Source: Candidatus Methanophagales archaeon
GTDB lineage: Archaea; Halobacteriota; Syntropharchaeia; Alkanophagales; Methanospirareceae
Direction of reading: 5' to 3'
DNA: 42,993 bases
NCBI GenBank assembly: GCA_003336485.1
Contig: QENH01000187.1
Span: 1-42,993 of the forward strand
Below the pieces are notes generated by a model, which made no database searches, was not told the DNA's origin, and was given only the letters and a program-made list of their open reading frames with translations. A program made the position numbers and the translations under genes. Below, piece by piece: positions 1-8,187 of the stretch. Within the stretch, counting starts at the first letter, position 1, and each line of letters begins with the position of its first letter.

Positions 1-503
1 TATCCTTTAATAAATCTTGGACCAACGAAGTCCATCTGGTGCATTTCGTCGATCTGTGCAGGATTCAGGATCGTGTATCGCTTTTTGGATTTTACTCGTT
101 TATAGCGCTCACGCTTATTCACTTTCAGACCATGCTGCTTCACAATCCGCTTTATCGTTGATACAGAAGGTATCTCATCCTTCGAAAAACCTTGCTTCAC
201 CATTCTATACCAAATTGCATCAGCGCCTACACCAAGATATTTCGATTCCTGCTCTTTACCTTCCATTAGCGCTTTTCTGATGTTTACAATCGTGCTTTCG
301 ATATCCGTGCGCGTTTTTCTTCCATGTTTTTTAGGTGCGTTTGATTGGGATCTATACCACTCCTCTTCACCAGTTTTGAATCTCTTCACCCAGGTAAAGA
401 GCCACTTCTCTGACCTATTCGCGTCTCTGCAAATGTTTGATGGTTTATCACCCATAATATACCGATTTACGGCTTCAATTCTCTCTTCTTCTTTGTCATC
501 CAT
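1..503 (-). CDS. IS481-like transposase, 5' part (cut by window edge)
   Basis: The minus strand is open from an ATG at 503 (a TGA lies two codons upstream in frame) to the window edge, giving about 167 residues. The N-terminus is a helix-turn-helix region (ERIEAVNRYIMGDKPSNICR), followed by a basic linker with KKHGRKTR and a second HTH-like stretch. The end reads EMHQMDFVGPRFIKG, which matches the first catalytic Asp segment of an rve/DDE integrase core. This layout (HTH, linker, integrase core) is that of IS481/IS3-type transposases. The catalytic core lies outside the window, so I cannot tell whether the element is active. Start and frame are clear; the exact family is inferred. Confidence 0.8.
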   Translation of the reverse strand, partial: MDDKEEERIEAVNRYIMGDKPSNICRDANRSEKWLFTWVKRFKTGEEEWYRSQSNAPKKHGRKTRTDIESTIVNIRKALMEGKEQESKYLGVGADAIWYRMVKQGFSKDEIPSVSTIKRIVKQHGLKVNKRERYKRVKSKKRYTILNPAQIDEMHQMDFVGPRFIKG

Positions 504-553
504 AATGCATCACAATGGATGCGTAAATGGATATGTCATCAAAAGACTTTCCG

Positions 554-607
554 ATGTATTGACCCTTTATTTGTCAAATAAAACACTTACCTATGTATTG
601 ACCCTTT
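554..607. repeat. Two 15-bp direct repeats beside the transposase gene
   Basis: The sequence ATGTATTGACCCTTT occurs exactly twice, at 554-568 and 593-607, with a 39-bp period. Both lie just 5' of the transposase gene that starts at 503. They may be transposase-binding repeats or part of the element end. The orientation (TGT reading away from the gene) does not fit a simple right-hand terminal inverted repeat. Confidence 0.6.
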
Positions 608-871
608 CCACTTACTCATATAACCCTCATGGAAAGAATAAGCTTAAAGGATATTTGCATGCAGATCCTAAGAATATAACGGGTTGTTTGCTCTGAGCTT
701 AGCAGGATCGGGGGAGATTAACCAAGCGCTGTTAGCGAACTTGAGAGATTAGGCTCGGTATCGCGTGTTGGATGCGTTAGAATGCGAAAGCGAAGAATGG
801 ATGTAACGCACGTAAATATTGAGATAAATGTATATGTCACAAATAGCTAAAAAACGTATAAAAATATATAT

Positions 872-885
872 CGAAAACTATTTAT
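872..885 (+). promoter_or_regulatory. BRE/TATA promoter of the surface-protein gene
   Basis: CGAAAAC followed by TATTTATG has the form of an archaeal BRE plus TATA box, about 55 bp upstream of the ATG at 939. The predicted transcription start near 910 leaves a short leader containing AGGGGAT. Confidence 0.5.
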
Positions 886-938
886 GTCCTCACTACCAAG
901 AAGCATCATAAGTAATTTATTAGGGGATAAGAAAAAAA

Positions 939-3900
939 ATGAAATTAACGCTAAAAGTCACAACTTTTGCGGTTGCTATTACCATAATGCTCCTGATTGC
1001 AGTGGCAATGAACGTTGCATCCGCGGAACCTCCTACAAAGGCGAAAGTAAATCCTGATCAGACAAAAGAGGAGCTAAATTATTCTGAAGAGCATATGGTC
1101 GTGTCAAATCCGTCGGAAACTATCAGTTCTCCTTGCTCTGTCATGCGATCCTTGTGGAGCATCGAGACCGTGGATTCGATTGGACATTGCCAAGGCTATA
1201 CATCACTAGCGCTCAATTCTAACGGTTATCCCCACATTAGCTATTATAATGGGGGTTATGGCGAATTGATGTATTCGAAATGGACAGGTAGCGAGTGGGA
1301 AATAGAAACTGTGGATTCTGATGGACGTCTCTGTGATTATACATCACTAGCGCTCGATACAAACGACTATCTACACATTAGCTATTACGACAGTACAAAT
1401 GAAAATTTGAAATATGCGAAATGGGCAGGCAGCGAGTGGGAAATAGAGACCGTGGATCCAACAAGATATGTCGGCAAGTATACATCACTAGCGCTCGATA
1501 CAAACGACTATCCACACATTAGCTATTTCCACGATATTCATGGTGAATTGATGTATGCGAAATGGACAGGCAGCGCGTGGGACATAGAAACTGTGGATTC
1601 AAATGGATATGTCGGCGAGTATACATCAATAGCGCTCGATACAAATGATTGTCCACACATTAGCTATTATGACTACATTAATCAATCTTTGAAGTATGCG
1701 AAATGGACGGGTAGCGAGTGGGAAATAGAGACCGTGGATTCTGAAAGATATGCCGGCAGGGATACATCAATAGCGCTCGATTCTAACAACAATCCACACA
1801 TTAGCTATTACGGGAGATCTGATTTGAAATATGCGAAATGGACGGGTAGCGTGTGGAACATAGAAATGTTGGATCCTGATGCAAGGTGGGATTATACATC
1901 AATAGCGCTCGATACTAAAAATTGTCCACACATTAGCTATCATTGCTCAAGTCCCACCCCCTATCCCGATTTGAAATATGCGAAATGGACAGGCAGCATC
2001 TGGAGCTTACAAGTCGTCGATTCACTTGGTAATGTCGGCAGGGGTTCATCAATAGCGCTCGATACAAACGATTGTCCACACATTAGCTATTATGACAATA
2101 GTTATGATGCTTTGAAGTATGCATACTATATCTCTGATATAGTTACATTACTTAACATCACCCAAGCCCAAACAGACAAATCAACTTATGCTTTAAACGA
2201 AACTGTCACAATCTCCTGCATTGTCCAAAACGAAACAGGATATGATATTACAGTCGACTGCGTGAACGCGAAGATTCTAAGGCCTGACAGTTCGATTGAG
2301 TGGGTCACAATGACGGAGGTGTTGGTTGGGAATTACAATGGAACTTTCACAAATACTTCTTTTTATGGTACTTACAACGTTACGATCTATGCGAATAAGA
2401 CAGGATACGTTAATGATTCTGCTGAGTTGTGTTTTGAAGTTTCAACTTTACCTGTCCACAACCTAAACACAGGAGAAGACTTTGAAGCGATTCAGGCAGC
2501 GATAGATGATTCTGACACATTAAATGGGCATACGATTACTGTAGATCCGGGAACGTATACGGAAAATATGAATGTTAATAAGTCTTTAACGATTCGCTCA
2601 ACTTCAGGAAGTCCTGATGATACAATTGTTCAGGCTGCAAATTCTGATGACCATGTATTTGAGGTAATCGTCGATTATGTGAATATCAGTGGTTTCACCG
2701 TGGAGGGAGCAGGGACCGGGTATTTAAGCGCAGGGATCTATTTGGCAGAAGGTACAAAAAATACAATTATATCTAACAACGAGGCATCTTACAACAGCAA
2801 TGGTATCTACTTGCTTCATTCGTGCAACAACACCCTTACTAACTGCAAGGCATCTTACAACAGCAATGGCATCCACTTGCATTATTCATGCAACAACACC
2901 ATTATTAACAGCACAGTATCAAACAACCTCGCTGGAGGTGGCATATACTTGGATGTTTATTGCAGCTACAATAGCTTAGCAAACAACATAGCATTCAACA
3001 ACTCCTGTGGTATCCTCTTGTCTTATTCGAGTAATAACAATAATGTATTGAACAATAACGCATTGAATAATGAACGTGGCATCTTGGTTTATAATTGCAA
3101 CAAAAACATATTAGCGAACAATAACGCCTTGAACAATGACCTCATTGGCATTGACTTGTCTTCGTGGAGCAACAACAACTGTATATTGAACAACAACGCA
3201 TCGAACAATAATGACTACGGGATCTACCTTAAGTTATCGAGTAGCAACCTCGTTTACCTCAACAACTTTGTAGACAACAACGATAATGTTTATTCGGCGG
3301 ATTCATCAAACATCTGGAACTCGCCCTCAAAAATAACATATACCTACAACGCCAACACATACACAAACTACCTCGGCAACTACTATGGTGATTACACCGG
3401 CAGTGATGCAAACAACGATGGAATTGGTGACAGTCCTTACAATATCCCAAACGATAATAATGACATTTATCCTCTGATGGTTGGGTTTGAGAATTATATT
3501 GTGAAACCCCATAGTCCCTCCTGCACTTCACATGCGCCGGAATCACCCGTTAACGATTACGTAGGTGCGAACAGGACATTTGAGATCACAATCGATCAAA
3601 CAGTGGATGTTAGTTGGCAGATAAACGGTACAGAAGTTCAGACAAATGCAAGCGTAACAGCAGCAGCATATACGAATACGAGCGCAGTTAACGGCACCTG
3701 GAACGTCTCTGCGATTGTGACCAATGCGAACGGTACCGACATGCAGACGTGGGATTGGACTGTAACATCTCCTTGTTTCATAGCGACTGCAGCCTATGGG
3801 ACGCCGCTGCACGAGGATATAGACGTTCTACGAGATTTTAGGGATAAATATCTGCTGCATAATCCAGCAGGAAGAGCAGTTGTCAATATATATTATAGTT

Positions 3901-4010
3901 TGAGCCCACCACTTGCGGATTTGATAAGGGGCAATACAGGGCTGCGAACTGCTGTACGGGATGGTTTTGTTGAACCGTTAGTGGCTATTACGAGGCGGGT
4001 TGTAGAATAA
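939..4010 (+). CDS. Secreted surface protein: seven-repeat propeller, beta-helix, CFI-box C-terminus
   Basis: The protein has 1023 residues. A signal peptide (about 1-29) has the hydrophobic core FAVAITIMLLIAVAMNVASA. Residues about 69-397 hold seven repeats of 44-49 residues, each with the pattern W-IETVDS, TS-ALDTND-PHISYY, LKYAKWTGS. Seven such units fit a seven-bladed beta-propeller. An Ig-like segment follows (about 400-500). Next is a right-handed beta-helix of the NosD/PbH1 type (about 515-850), rich in Asn with recurring GIYL and NNN turns. A second Ig-like segment precedes the C-terminal CFIATAAYGTP motif, the CFI-box tail seen on archaeal and bacterial surface proteins. Many NxS/T sites suggest N-glycosylation. 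A role in attachment or glycan binding is inferred. The repeat DNA is nearly identical between units, so recent duplication or gene conversion is likely. Confidence 0.88.
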   Translation: MKLTLKVTTFAVAITIMLLIAVAMNVASAEPPTKAKVNPDQTKEELNYSEEHMVVSNPSETISSPCSVMRSLWSIETVDSIGHCQGYTSLALNSNGYPHISYYNGGYGELMYSKWTGSEWEIETVDSDGRLCDYTSLALDTNDYLHISYYDSTNENLKYAKWAGSEWEIETVDPTRYVGKYTSLALDTNDYPHISYFHDIHGELMYAKWTGSAWDIETVDSNGYVGEYTSIALDTNDCPHISYYDYINQSLKYAKWTGSEWEIETVDSERYAGRDTSIALDSNNNPHISYYGRSDLKYAKWTGSVWNIEMLDPDARWDYTSIALDTKNCPHISYHCSSPTPYPDLKYAKWTGSIWSLQVVDSLGNVGRGSSIALDTNDCPHISYYDNSYDALKYAYYISDIVTLLNITQAQTDKSTYALNETVTISCIVQNETGYDITVDCVNAKILRPDSSIEWVTMTEVLVGNYNGTFTNTSFYGTYNVTIYANKTGYVNDSAELCFEVSTLPVHNLNTGEDFEAIQAAIDDSDTLNGHTITVDPGTYTENMNVNKSLTIRSTSGSPDDTIVQAANSDDHVFEVIVDYVNISGFTVEGAGTGYLSAGIYLAEGTKNTIISNNEASYNSNGIYLLHSCNNTLTNCKASYNSNGIHLHYSCNNTIINSTVSNNLAGGGIYLDVYCSYNSLANNIAFNNSCGILLSYSSNNNNVLNNNALNNERGILVYNCNKNILANNNALNNDLIGIDLSSWSNNNCILNNNASNNNDYGIYLKLSSSNLVYLNNFVDNNDNVYSADSSNIWNSPSKITYTYNANTYTNYLGNYYGDYTGSDANNDGIGDSPYNIPNDNNDIYPLMVGFENYIVKPHSPSCTSHAPESPVNDYVGANRTFEITIDQTVDVSWQINGTEVQTNASVTAAAYTNTSAVNGTWNVSAIVTNANGTDMQTWDWTVTSPCFIATAAYGTPLHEDIDVLRDFRDKYLLHNPAGRAVVNIYYSLSPPLADLIRGNTGLRTAVRDGFVEPLVAITRRVVE
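1159..2124 (+). repeat. Seven tandem propeller-blade repeats inside the surface gene
   Basis: Seven coding repeats of about 130-150 bp each carry a near-invariant core around CCACACATTAGCTATTA. The cores lie near 1229, 1370, 1509, 1652, 1793, 1927 and 2076. Nucleotide identity is high even at silent sites (for example ATAGCGCTCGATACAAACGA). Confidence 0.85.
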
Positions 4011-4316
4011 CCGTCTTCTTCAATTTTAATTACTGGTGGTGTGACGGGACCCAATAAAATATGACCTGTTCTGTTTTCGGGTCGGAATAGGTGGAAACCT
4101 CAAGAACGCAAAGAGGAGCTTAAACTGCTCGAAAAAAATTTTACCCTCGGTATGAAACTTCTTGTTCTGGTCTACAATCAATCGATTCTCCTGCATAACT
4201 GGGCTAGTAAATCCTCAAAAGATCTTTCTTCAAAAGCCGAAATAGCTTCTAAGGCAAGCTCTATCATTCGTGTATTATCTATCCGTTCTCTTTTCCATCG
4301 TATAAATTTACTACTA

Positions 4317-4891
4317 GGTGCTCCCCCTTTATAGTTGGGGCATTTATTTCATCCATTTTTAACTTTTACCACCAATGCAATAATAAAAAGATGAGTGAAG
4401 AATCTAAAAAAAACGAGGACGCAATCGGAAGGATCACGATCAGGCATGTCCCAATCAGAACTGCGAAATTTATGGAATAGTTAACCACAAAGACGTAATC
4501 AGGAATGGACACCAAAAGAACGGTGAACAAGAATATAAGTGTAATCGGTGCGAAGCGCGATTCAATAGAAGAAAAGGGACAGCATTAGAAGGTCTTCGTA
4601 CTCCTGCAATCGCTGCTGGATTGACAGACCATGTCTGGAATTGGGGGGAAGTACTTCTTTACCATCCTAACTACCTTCATTGAGTCAAAAACAAGTAGAA
4701 GAGTGAAGGATGGAATGACTGAGCGTGAGCTATCTCAATTCTTTACATTTTACCGTCTTTGTTTCTCTCTTAGCTTGTTGAACTAGATTGAATACTATGC
4801 TTCTATAGATTTTTATCTGCCCCTTGGTTTTGATGGATTGATCTCCATATGCCAGCTCAATTAATTAACCCTATTTAAAGGGGGGAGCACC
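4317..4891. mobile_element. Internally deleted IS1-like element with terminal inverted repeats
   Basis: GGTGCTCCCCCTTTA at 4317-4331 is mirrored by its complement, with one extra G, at 4876-4891. The 575-bp interior contains a transposase remnant (listed separately). The GGTG-type terminus and the zinc-ribbon transposase resemble IS1-family elements. I see no clear target duplication. With most of its transposase gone it can move only if a full copy acts in trans. Confidence 0.6.
4391..4683 (+). pseudogene. Frameshifted, deleted transposase remnant
   Basis: An ATG at 4391 opens MSEESKKNEDAIG, and the reading then shifts frame near 4446. The new frame gives CPNQNCEIYG, then GHQKNGEQEYKCNRCEARF, a CxxxxC...CxxC zinc ribbon typical of IS1-like transposases. 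It then jumps to TDHVWNWGEVLLYHPNYLH and a stop at 4681-4683, which looks like the C-terminal end of the same protein. The DDE core between the two pieces is absent, so this is the relic of an internal deletion plus a frameshift. Confidence 0.65.
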
Positions 4892-5042
4892 CCCTCAGAT
4901 TATGAGCAGTACATACAAGATTATGCTATATCTGCACATTTTCTAGCCCTCTTGTATGAAATTCCCGAAACTTCATATTTTGCTTTATGTTGCCGAAGGG
5001 CCATTCAACAGTCTCCTTACGCTTCTTGTATTCCACTTCCCC

Positions 5043-5072
5043 TTTCTCGTGTAAATCTGTGGAATCTTGTGG
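5043..5072 (+). repeat. Dispersed repeat family 2, copy 1
   Basis: TTTCTCGTGTAAATCTGTGG followed by AATCTTGTGG. Near-identical sequences occur at 22364-22393 and 32537-32569. This copy lies 48 bp beyond the stop of the minus-strand dehydrogenase gene. Internally it is two or three degenerate units of about 10 bp (GTGTAAATCT, GTGTAATCTT). Confidence 0.75.
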
Positions 5073-5119
5073 TTATAAACAGTAGCTAAACCAATACTAA
5101 AACACAATCCAAAAATGAG

Positions 5120-6250
5120 CTAGCCGCCCATCTTCATCGTACTAACAATCGCATCGCCGACCTCGCTTGTCTTCGAGTTACCGCCGAGATCATACGTTCT
5201 CACCTTCCCTTCACGCAGGACCGTTTCAATAGCATCAACAACTTTTCCCGCGGCACTCTTCTCGCCAACGGCCTCTAAAAGCATAGCACCAGCCCAAATA
5301 GTAGCTATCGGATTTGAAACGCCTTTACCCTTGTATTTCGGCGCGGAACCATGAATCGGCTCGAACATGGATACGCCATCAGGATTGATGTTCCCGCCAG
5401 GCGCAAGACCCAAGCCGCCCTGTATCATCGCACCGAGGTCGGTGATAATATCGCCAAACATGTTCGGGGCGACAACGACCTGATACCATTCGGGATTCTT
5501 AACGAGCCACATGCATAGTGCATCGACGAAATTGAAATCGGTCTCTATCTCCGGATATTCATGTGCTACTTCGGTGAACACTTCGCGCCAGAACCCGTAG
5601 CCGTGCGTTAGCACGTTCGCCTTATCCACACTCGTCACCTTGTTCCTACCCTGCGCACGTGCAAGCTCAAAGGCATACTTCATCACTCGCTCGCAGCCCT
5701 CTCGCGTCAGGATACCTATTTGATACGCAAGCTCGTCCGAATCGGTCTCGATGTCCAATCCGAACTTAACGTGATATCGTTCCCGTACAATTTCCAGCGC
5801 CTCGCTCTTCTTCCGGTCTTTTACCCTACCGCCAATGCCGACATAGAAATCCTCGGTGTTCTCTCGCACCACAGTGAAATCTATATCCGCAGGACCCTTA
5901 CCAGCAAGAGGTGTTGGGACGCCCTCCAGAAGCTTCACCGGTCGTAAGTTCACGTATTGGTCGAAATGGAACCGCATATTGAGCAATATACCCTGCTCTA
6001 AGACGCCGGTATCTATTCGCGGGTCACCAATGCACCCGAAATATATCGTGTCATACTGCTCCAACTCCTTCAATGTATCCTCATTTATTAACTCGCCTGT
6101 ACTTAGATAATGCTCTGCACCATGTGGATATTCAATCCACTCGAGCTCGAAATTATCGAGCTCCGAAACCGCATCAAGTACCTTCACGCCTTCGCTTATT
6201 ATCTCTGGCCCTATCCCATCGCCACGGATTACCGCAATTTTATGCTTCAT
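5120..6250 (-). CDS. Isocitrate/isopropylmalate-family dehydrogenase
   Basis: The 376-residue protein is a full-length member of the metal-dependent beta-decarboxylating dehydrogenases, which oxidise and decarboxylate a 2-hydroxy acid with NAD(P). Visible motifs are GDGIGPE (10-16), the substrate-site arginines in [14 protein letters not shown] (R93, R103) and [10 protein letters not shown] (about 127-136). Also present are the catalytic Lys in SVDKANVL, the metal-binding region [12 protein letters not shown] and the cofactor loop [14 protein letters not shown]. The [13 protein letters not shown] stretch with PTPLAGKGP is also reminiscent of tartrate/D-malate dehydrogenases, so leucine biosynthesis (LeuB) is only one option. 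No leuC or leuD lies nearby. The start follows archaeal homologues beginning KIAVI-GDGIGPE. Confidence 0.85.
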   Translation of the reverse strand: MKHKIAVIRGDGIGPEIISEGVKVLDAVSELDNFELEWIEYPHGAEHYLSTGELINEDTLKELEQYDTIYFGCIGDPRIDTGVLEQGILLNMRFHFDQYVNLRPVKLLEGVPTPLAGKGPADIDFTVVRENTEDFYVGIGGRVKDRKKSEALEIVRERYHVKFGLDIETDSDELAYQIGILTREGCERVMKYAFELARAQGRNKVTSVDKANVLTHGYGFWREVFTEVAHEYPEIETDFNFVDALCMWLVKNPEWYQVVVAPNMFGDIITDLGAMIQGGLGLAPGGNINPDGVSMFEPIHGSAPKYKGKGVSNPIATIWAGAMLLEAVGEKSAAGKVVDAIETVLREGKVRTYDLGGNSKTSEVGDAIVSTMKMGG

Positions 6251-6274
6251 TTTTCTTTATAAATAAACTATAAT

Positions 6275-6315
6275 TTTTCTTTGGTAAAGCTTTCTTTTTG
6301 AAAGAAAGGTTTTAT
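6275..6315 (+). repeat. Dispersed repeat family 1, copy A (hairpin)
   Basis: TTTTCTTTGGTAAAGC is followed by a perfect 8-bp stem with a 3-nt loop, CTTTCTTT / TTG / AAAGAAAG (6290-6308), then GGTTTTAT. Related copies lie at 11945-11991 and 30168-30259. It sits between two leftward genes and contains no gene. Confidence 0.65.
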
Positions 6316-6378
6316 GGCAGCAATTCCGCGATTATGTCCAAAACCACATATAATGGCATTCCCGCTGCTTTTGATATT

Positions 6379-6729
6379 TCATTTGGTGTATGTACACTCT
6401 CCAGGTGTTTCACCTCGTTCCTTCAACGCCTGCATTACCGCTTCCTTTGGCGTCGTGAAGTAATAAAACCTGTCTCGTTTGAATTTACCTAAAACGCCTT
6501 TCTTAGTCAAAGAATCAAGTGTTCTTAAGGTATGTGTCGTATATTTCAAGCGCTTATACCTACCCAAAGTCTTATTTGCTACTTCTTCTTTTATCTCTTT
6601 TAGTCTAACAAGAAGCGTATTCTTATTACGGTCATCAATGAGGAATTCGTTTATGAGCAATGCTATATCATCTCATTCTTCGCCTGTTCTCAACAGTGCA
6701 ACGAGTTTTTCTATATTACCGGTAGCCAA
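6379..6729 (-). pseudogene. Winged-helix-like protein interrupted by an in-frame TGA
   Basis: A TTG at 6729 with an upstream GAGGTGA Shine-Dalgarno starts LATGNIEKLVALLRTGEE. A TGA at 6673-6675 follows, and the same frame then continues DDIALLINEFLIDDRNKNTLLVRLKEIK to a stop near 6379. The downstream part has winged-helix character (TLRTLDSLTKKGVLGKFKRDRFYYF). The gene begins 6 nt after the VapC stop, so it was the third gene of the vapBC operon, perhaps a regulator. The 93-residue part after the TGA could still be made from a TTG at 6660. Options are a nonsense mutation, a sequencing error or readthrough; I see no evidence for recoding. Confidence 0.6.
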
Positions 6730-6735
6730 TGGTGG

Positions 6736-7167
6736 TCACCTCAACATGGTTTTCAAATCTTTCAAATTTTCAACTCTTGTAATTCCTTCAACCGCATCAA
6801 AGTGTCCCCTATCAAAAGAAAGAAGAAATTTTATGCCCTCACGCTGCATCACTGCGCATATCAATGCATCAAAGCTTGGCATTGGATACCGCTTGAAGAT
6901 CTCAAGTTCTCTAAAAATATCATCCGTGTTGGTGGATAATACATAAATATCCTCCGCTTCCATAACTCCCTGAGTTTTCTCAATTGCGACTTCTCCGCTT
7001 ATCTTTCGCCACAGTACATATTGTAGTTCAAGAACTGTAACATCAGATGTAAATAACTCTAAATTAAGCTCCGTGGAATCGATTACAGGGCATGCAGATT
7101 CATGAAACTCATCCGCTTTATTAAAGTACGCGATTAAAGCACTCGCATCAAGGTATATAGTAGTCAT
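6736..7167 (-). CDS. vapC: VapC-type PIN-domain ribonuclease toxin
   Basis: The 143-residue PIN-domain protein has the full acidic site: D7 in YLDASALIAYF, E47 in VLELQ, D100 in SFDALICA, and D119/D124 in SFDRGHFD. VapC toxins are Mg-dependent RNases, often acting on tRNA or rRNA, that are neutralised by the paired antitoxin. The gene starts 4 nt after the antitoxin stop, so the two are co-transcribed. Length is usual for the family. The cellular target cannot be read from the sequence. Confidence 0.9.
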   Translation of the reverse strand: MTTIYLDASALIAYFNKADEFHESACPVIDSTELNLELFTSDVTVLELQYVLWRKISGEVAIEKTQGVMEAEDIYVLSTNTDDIFRELEIFKRYPMPSFDALICAVMQREGIKFLLSFDRGHFDAVEGITRVENLKDLKTMLR

Positions 7168-7171
7168 GGTC

Positions 7172-7417
7172 TTAACTTAGCCCAAACTCCTCATCAAGCA
7201 GATCCGCTGTTCTTATCTTTGATAGATCCTTACCACCCGAAATAGAACCGCGCATCTCTTTTATTGATTTTACCGCTTTTCTAAAATGTATATTGATTTC
7301 GCCATCTTTTTCATACCAAATTACATTCGTCCCGTTCTCTATCCCCTGACTATCCCGTATCGCCTTGGGAATCATTATCCGAAATCCTGATGTCACCTTC
7401 GTTTTGGCTATGATCAT
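7172..7417 (-). CDS. vapB: AbrB/MazE-type antitoxin of the VapBC pair
   Basis: The 81-residue protein has an N-terminal swapped-hairpin AbrB domain (TKVTSGFRIMIPKAIRDSQGI, in the usual TK-T---G-R--IPK--R pattern). The C-terminal tail (about 50-81) is predicted to wrap around the toxin. I prefer the ATG at 7417 because AGGTGA lies 4-5 nt before it. The GTG at 7426 is within that site and would add three residues. It should bind VapC and repress its own promoter, which contains a dyad at 7447-7466. Confidence 0.85.
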   Translation of the reverse strand: MIIAKTKVTSGFRIMIPKAIRDSQGIENGTNVIWYEKDGEINIHFRKAVKSIKEMRGSISGGKDLSKIRTADLLDEEFGLS

Positions 7418-7446
7418 TATTCTCACCTAATTTAATATACAATGGT

Positions 7447-7466
7447 TGGTAATATAAAGATTACCA
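7447..7466. promoter_or_regulatory. Operator-like dyad upstream of vapBC
   Basis: TGGTAAT-ATAAAG-ATTACCA is a perfect 7-bp inverted repeat with a 6-bp spacer. On the minus strand it overlaps a TATA-like CTTTATATT about 35 bp before the vapB start, as expected for autoregulation by an AbrB-type antitoxin. Confidence 0.55.
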
Positions 7467-7554
7467 TTACACTCCAAGAACCACCTACATGCGTGTTCGG
7501 TTAAGTATTTATGGCCCACAAAACCAAAAGAAAAGACATACAAAAAGTATTTTA

Positions 7555-7596
7555 TGGACACTGATTAACACAGATTAACGCAGATGGAAATCACAA
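7555..7596. repeat. Degenerate intergenic repeat (GATTAACACAGATTAACGCAGA type)
   Basis: CACTGATTAACACAGATT followed by AACGCAGAT resembles the reverse complement of dispersed repeat family 2 and lies at the 3' side of the HEPN remnant. The match is partial. Confidence 0.4.
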
Positions 7597-7758
7597 ACTT
7601 CTAATTAATTTTGGTTTAACATAATGTTCACCGAATTTCTGCACTACGCCGCCATGCGTTCTCGGTATGTCTTCCATCTTGAGTAATAGCAACCCTTTAA
7701 CAGAAAGCTCAACGGCATTGTAGCCAACATCTACGGCAACTCTGAAATCTTTATAAAA
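7591..7758 (-). pseudogene. HEPN-domain remnant
   Basis: Read from about 7758 to the TGA at 7591-7593, the minus strand gives YKDFRVAVDVGYNAVELSVK, then GLLLLKMEDIPRTHGGVVQKFGEHYV. This matches the middle and C-terminal part of small HEPN proteins that partner MNT nucleotidyltransferases. It has no start codon and its first helices are missing. It lies in another frame from the preceding MNT gene, overlapping its end, so a deletion fused the two. Confidence 0.6.
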
Positions 7759-8042
7759 TACGAATTGATATATCTAAGGTCATCTACACAATATACCAAT
7801 GGTTCTACGCTCTCTTTGGTCTCAATACCTGTCCACATAGCCGCATCGGCACATGCGTACGAGACTTTACTCAAATCCCCGGAGGTAAACACCAGCACAT
7901 CTATATCACTCTCGCAAGTGGCTTCTCCCTTCGCTACACTACAAAACAAGATGATTTTTCCTATTACATCTTTTACTTCACTGCGGAGCAGCATATCAGT
8001 GAAAAAATCCAGAGCTTCCCGCTTCTTTTTATAAAAGCCCAT
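7731..8042 (-). CDS. MNT-type nucleotidyltransferase, truncated
   Basis: The 103-residue protein has the minimal nucleotidyltransferase signature FCSVAKGEATCESDIDVLVF (residues 33-52) with metal-binding Asp46 and Asp48. The usual GS is replaced by CS. Such proteins act as antitoxins that modify a HEPN RNase toxin. The C-terminus ends abruptly where the HEPN remnant takes over in another frame, so the pair is probably dead. Short fragments like this can still be expressed. Confidence 0.65.
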   Translation of the reverse strand: MGFYKKKREALDFFTDMLLRSEVKDVIGKIILFCSVAKGEATCESDIDVLVFTSGDLSKVSYACADAAMWTGIETKESVEPLVYCVDDLRYINSYFIKISELP

Positions 8043-8140
8043 TTCTCTATTATCTCCCGCTAATAACTAACATTTTAGCTATGTTATTATAACTTTCGTT
8101 TCCGCATCATCTTTCTAACTTTGTCTTTTTTCTAATTTCC

Positions 8141-8175
8141 AATTCGTAATTCGTAATTCGTAATTCCTAATTCCT
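8141..8175. repeat. Five 7-bp tandem repeats (AATTCGT/AATTCCT)
   Basis: Three copies of AATTCGT are followed by two of AATTCCT, in the intergenic space 12 bp beyond the 3' end of the GXGXG gene. Confidence 0.8.
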
Positions 8176-8187
8176 TTTCCCCTTCCT

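Larger units (their letters stand above)
504..938. other. Intergenic region, possible decayed coding fragment
   Basis: There is no intact gene between the transposase start and the surface-protein gene. In the frame of 696-806 the plus strand reads like protein broken by a TAG (NQALLANLRD, stop, ARYRVLDALECESEEWM, stop), possibly the tail of a lost gene. Apart from the direct repeats and the promoter listed separately, I see nothing else. Confidence 0.35.
4011..5119. other. 1.1-kb gene-poor region
   Basis: Besides the decayed IS and a dispersed repeat at 5043-5072, the minus strand from about 4335 to 4180 can be read as a protein-like fragment (RMIELALEAISAFEERSFEDLLAQLC, in two pieces joined by nothing else recognisable). 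It ends at a TGA near 4180 and has no good start. It may be the tail of a disrupted gene. I see no intact gene. Confidence 0.4.

Noticed and set aside
554-607. Direct repeats as the terminal inverted repeat of the IS481-like element
   Set aside because: They are direct, not inverted, and the TGT end points away from a right-hand end; the other element end is outside the window.
4152-4334. 60-residue plus-strand frame
   Set aside because: It ends within the IS-like terminal repeat and looks less protein-like than its complement; neither is an intact gene.
6673-6675. TGA read as selenocysteine
   Set aside because: No SECIS-like hairpin is recognised, and the context (RTGEE-stop-DDIA) is not a redox site.
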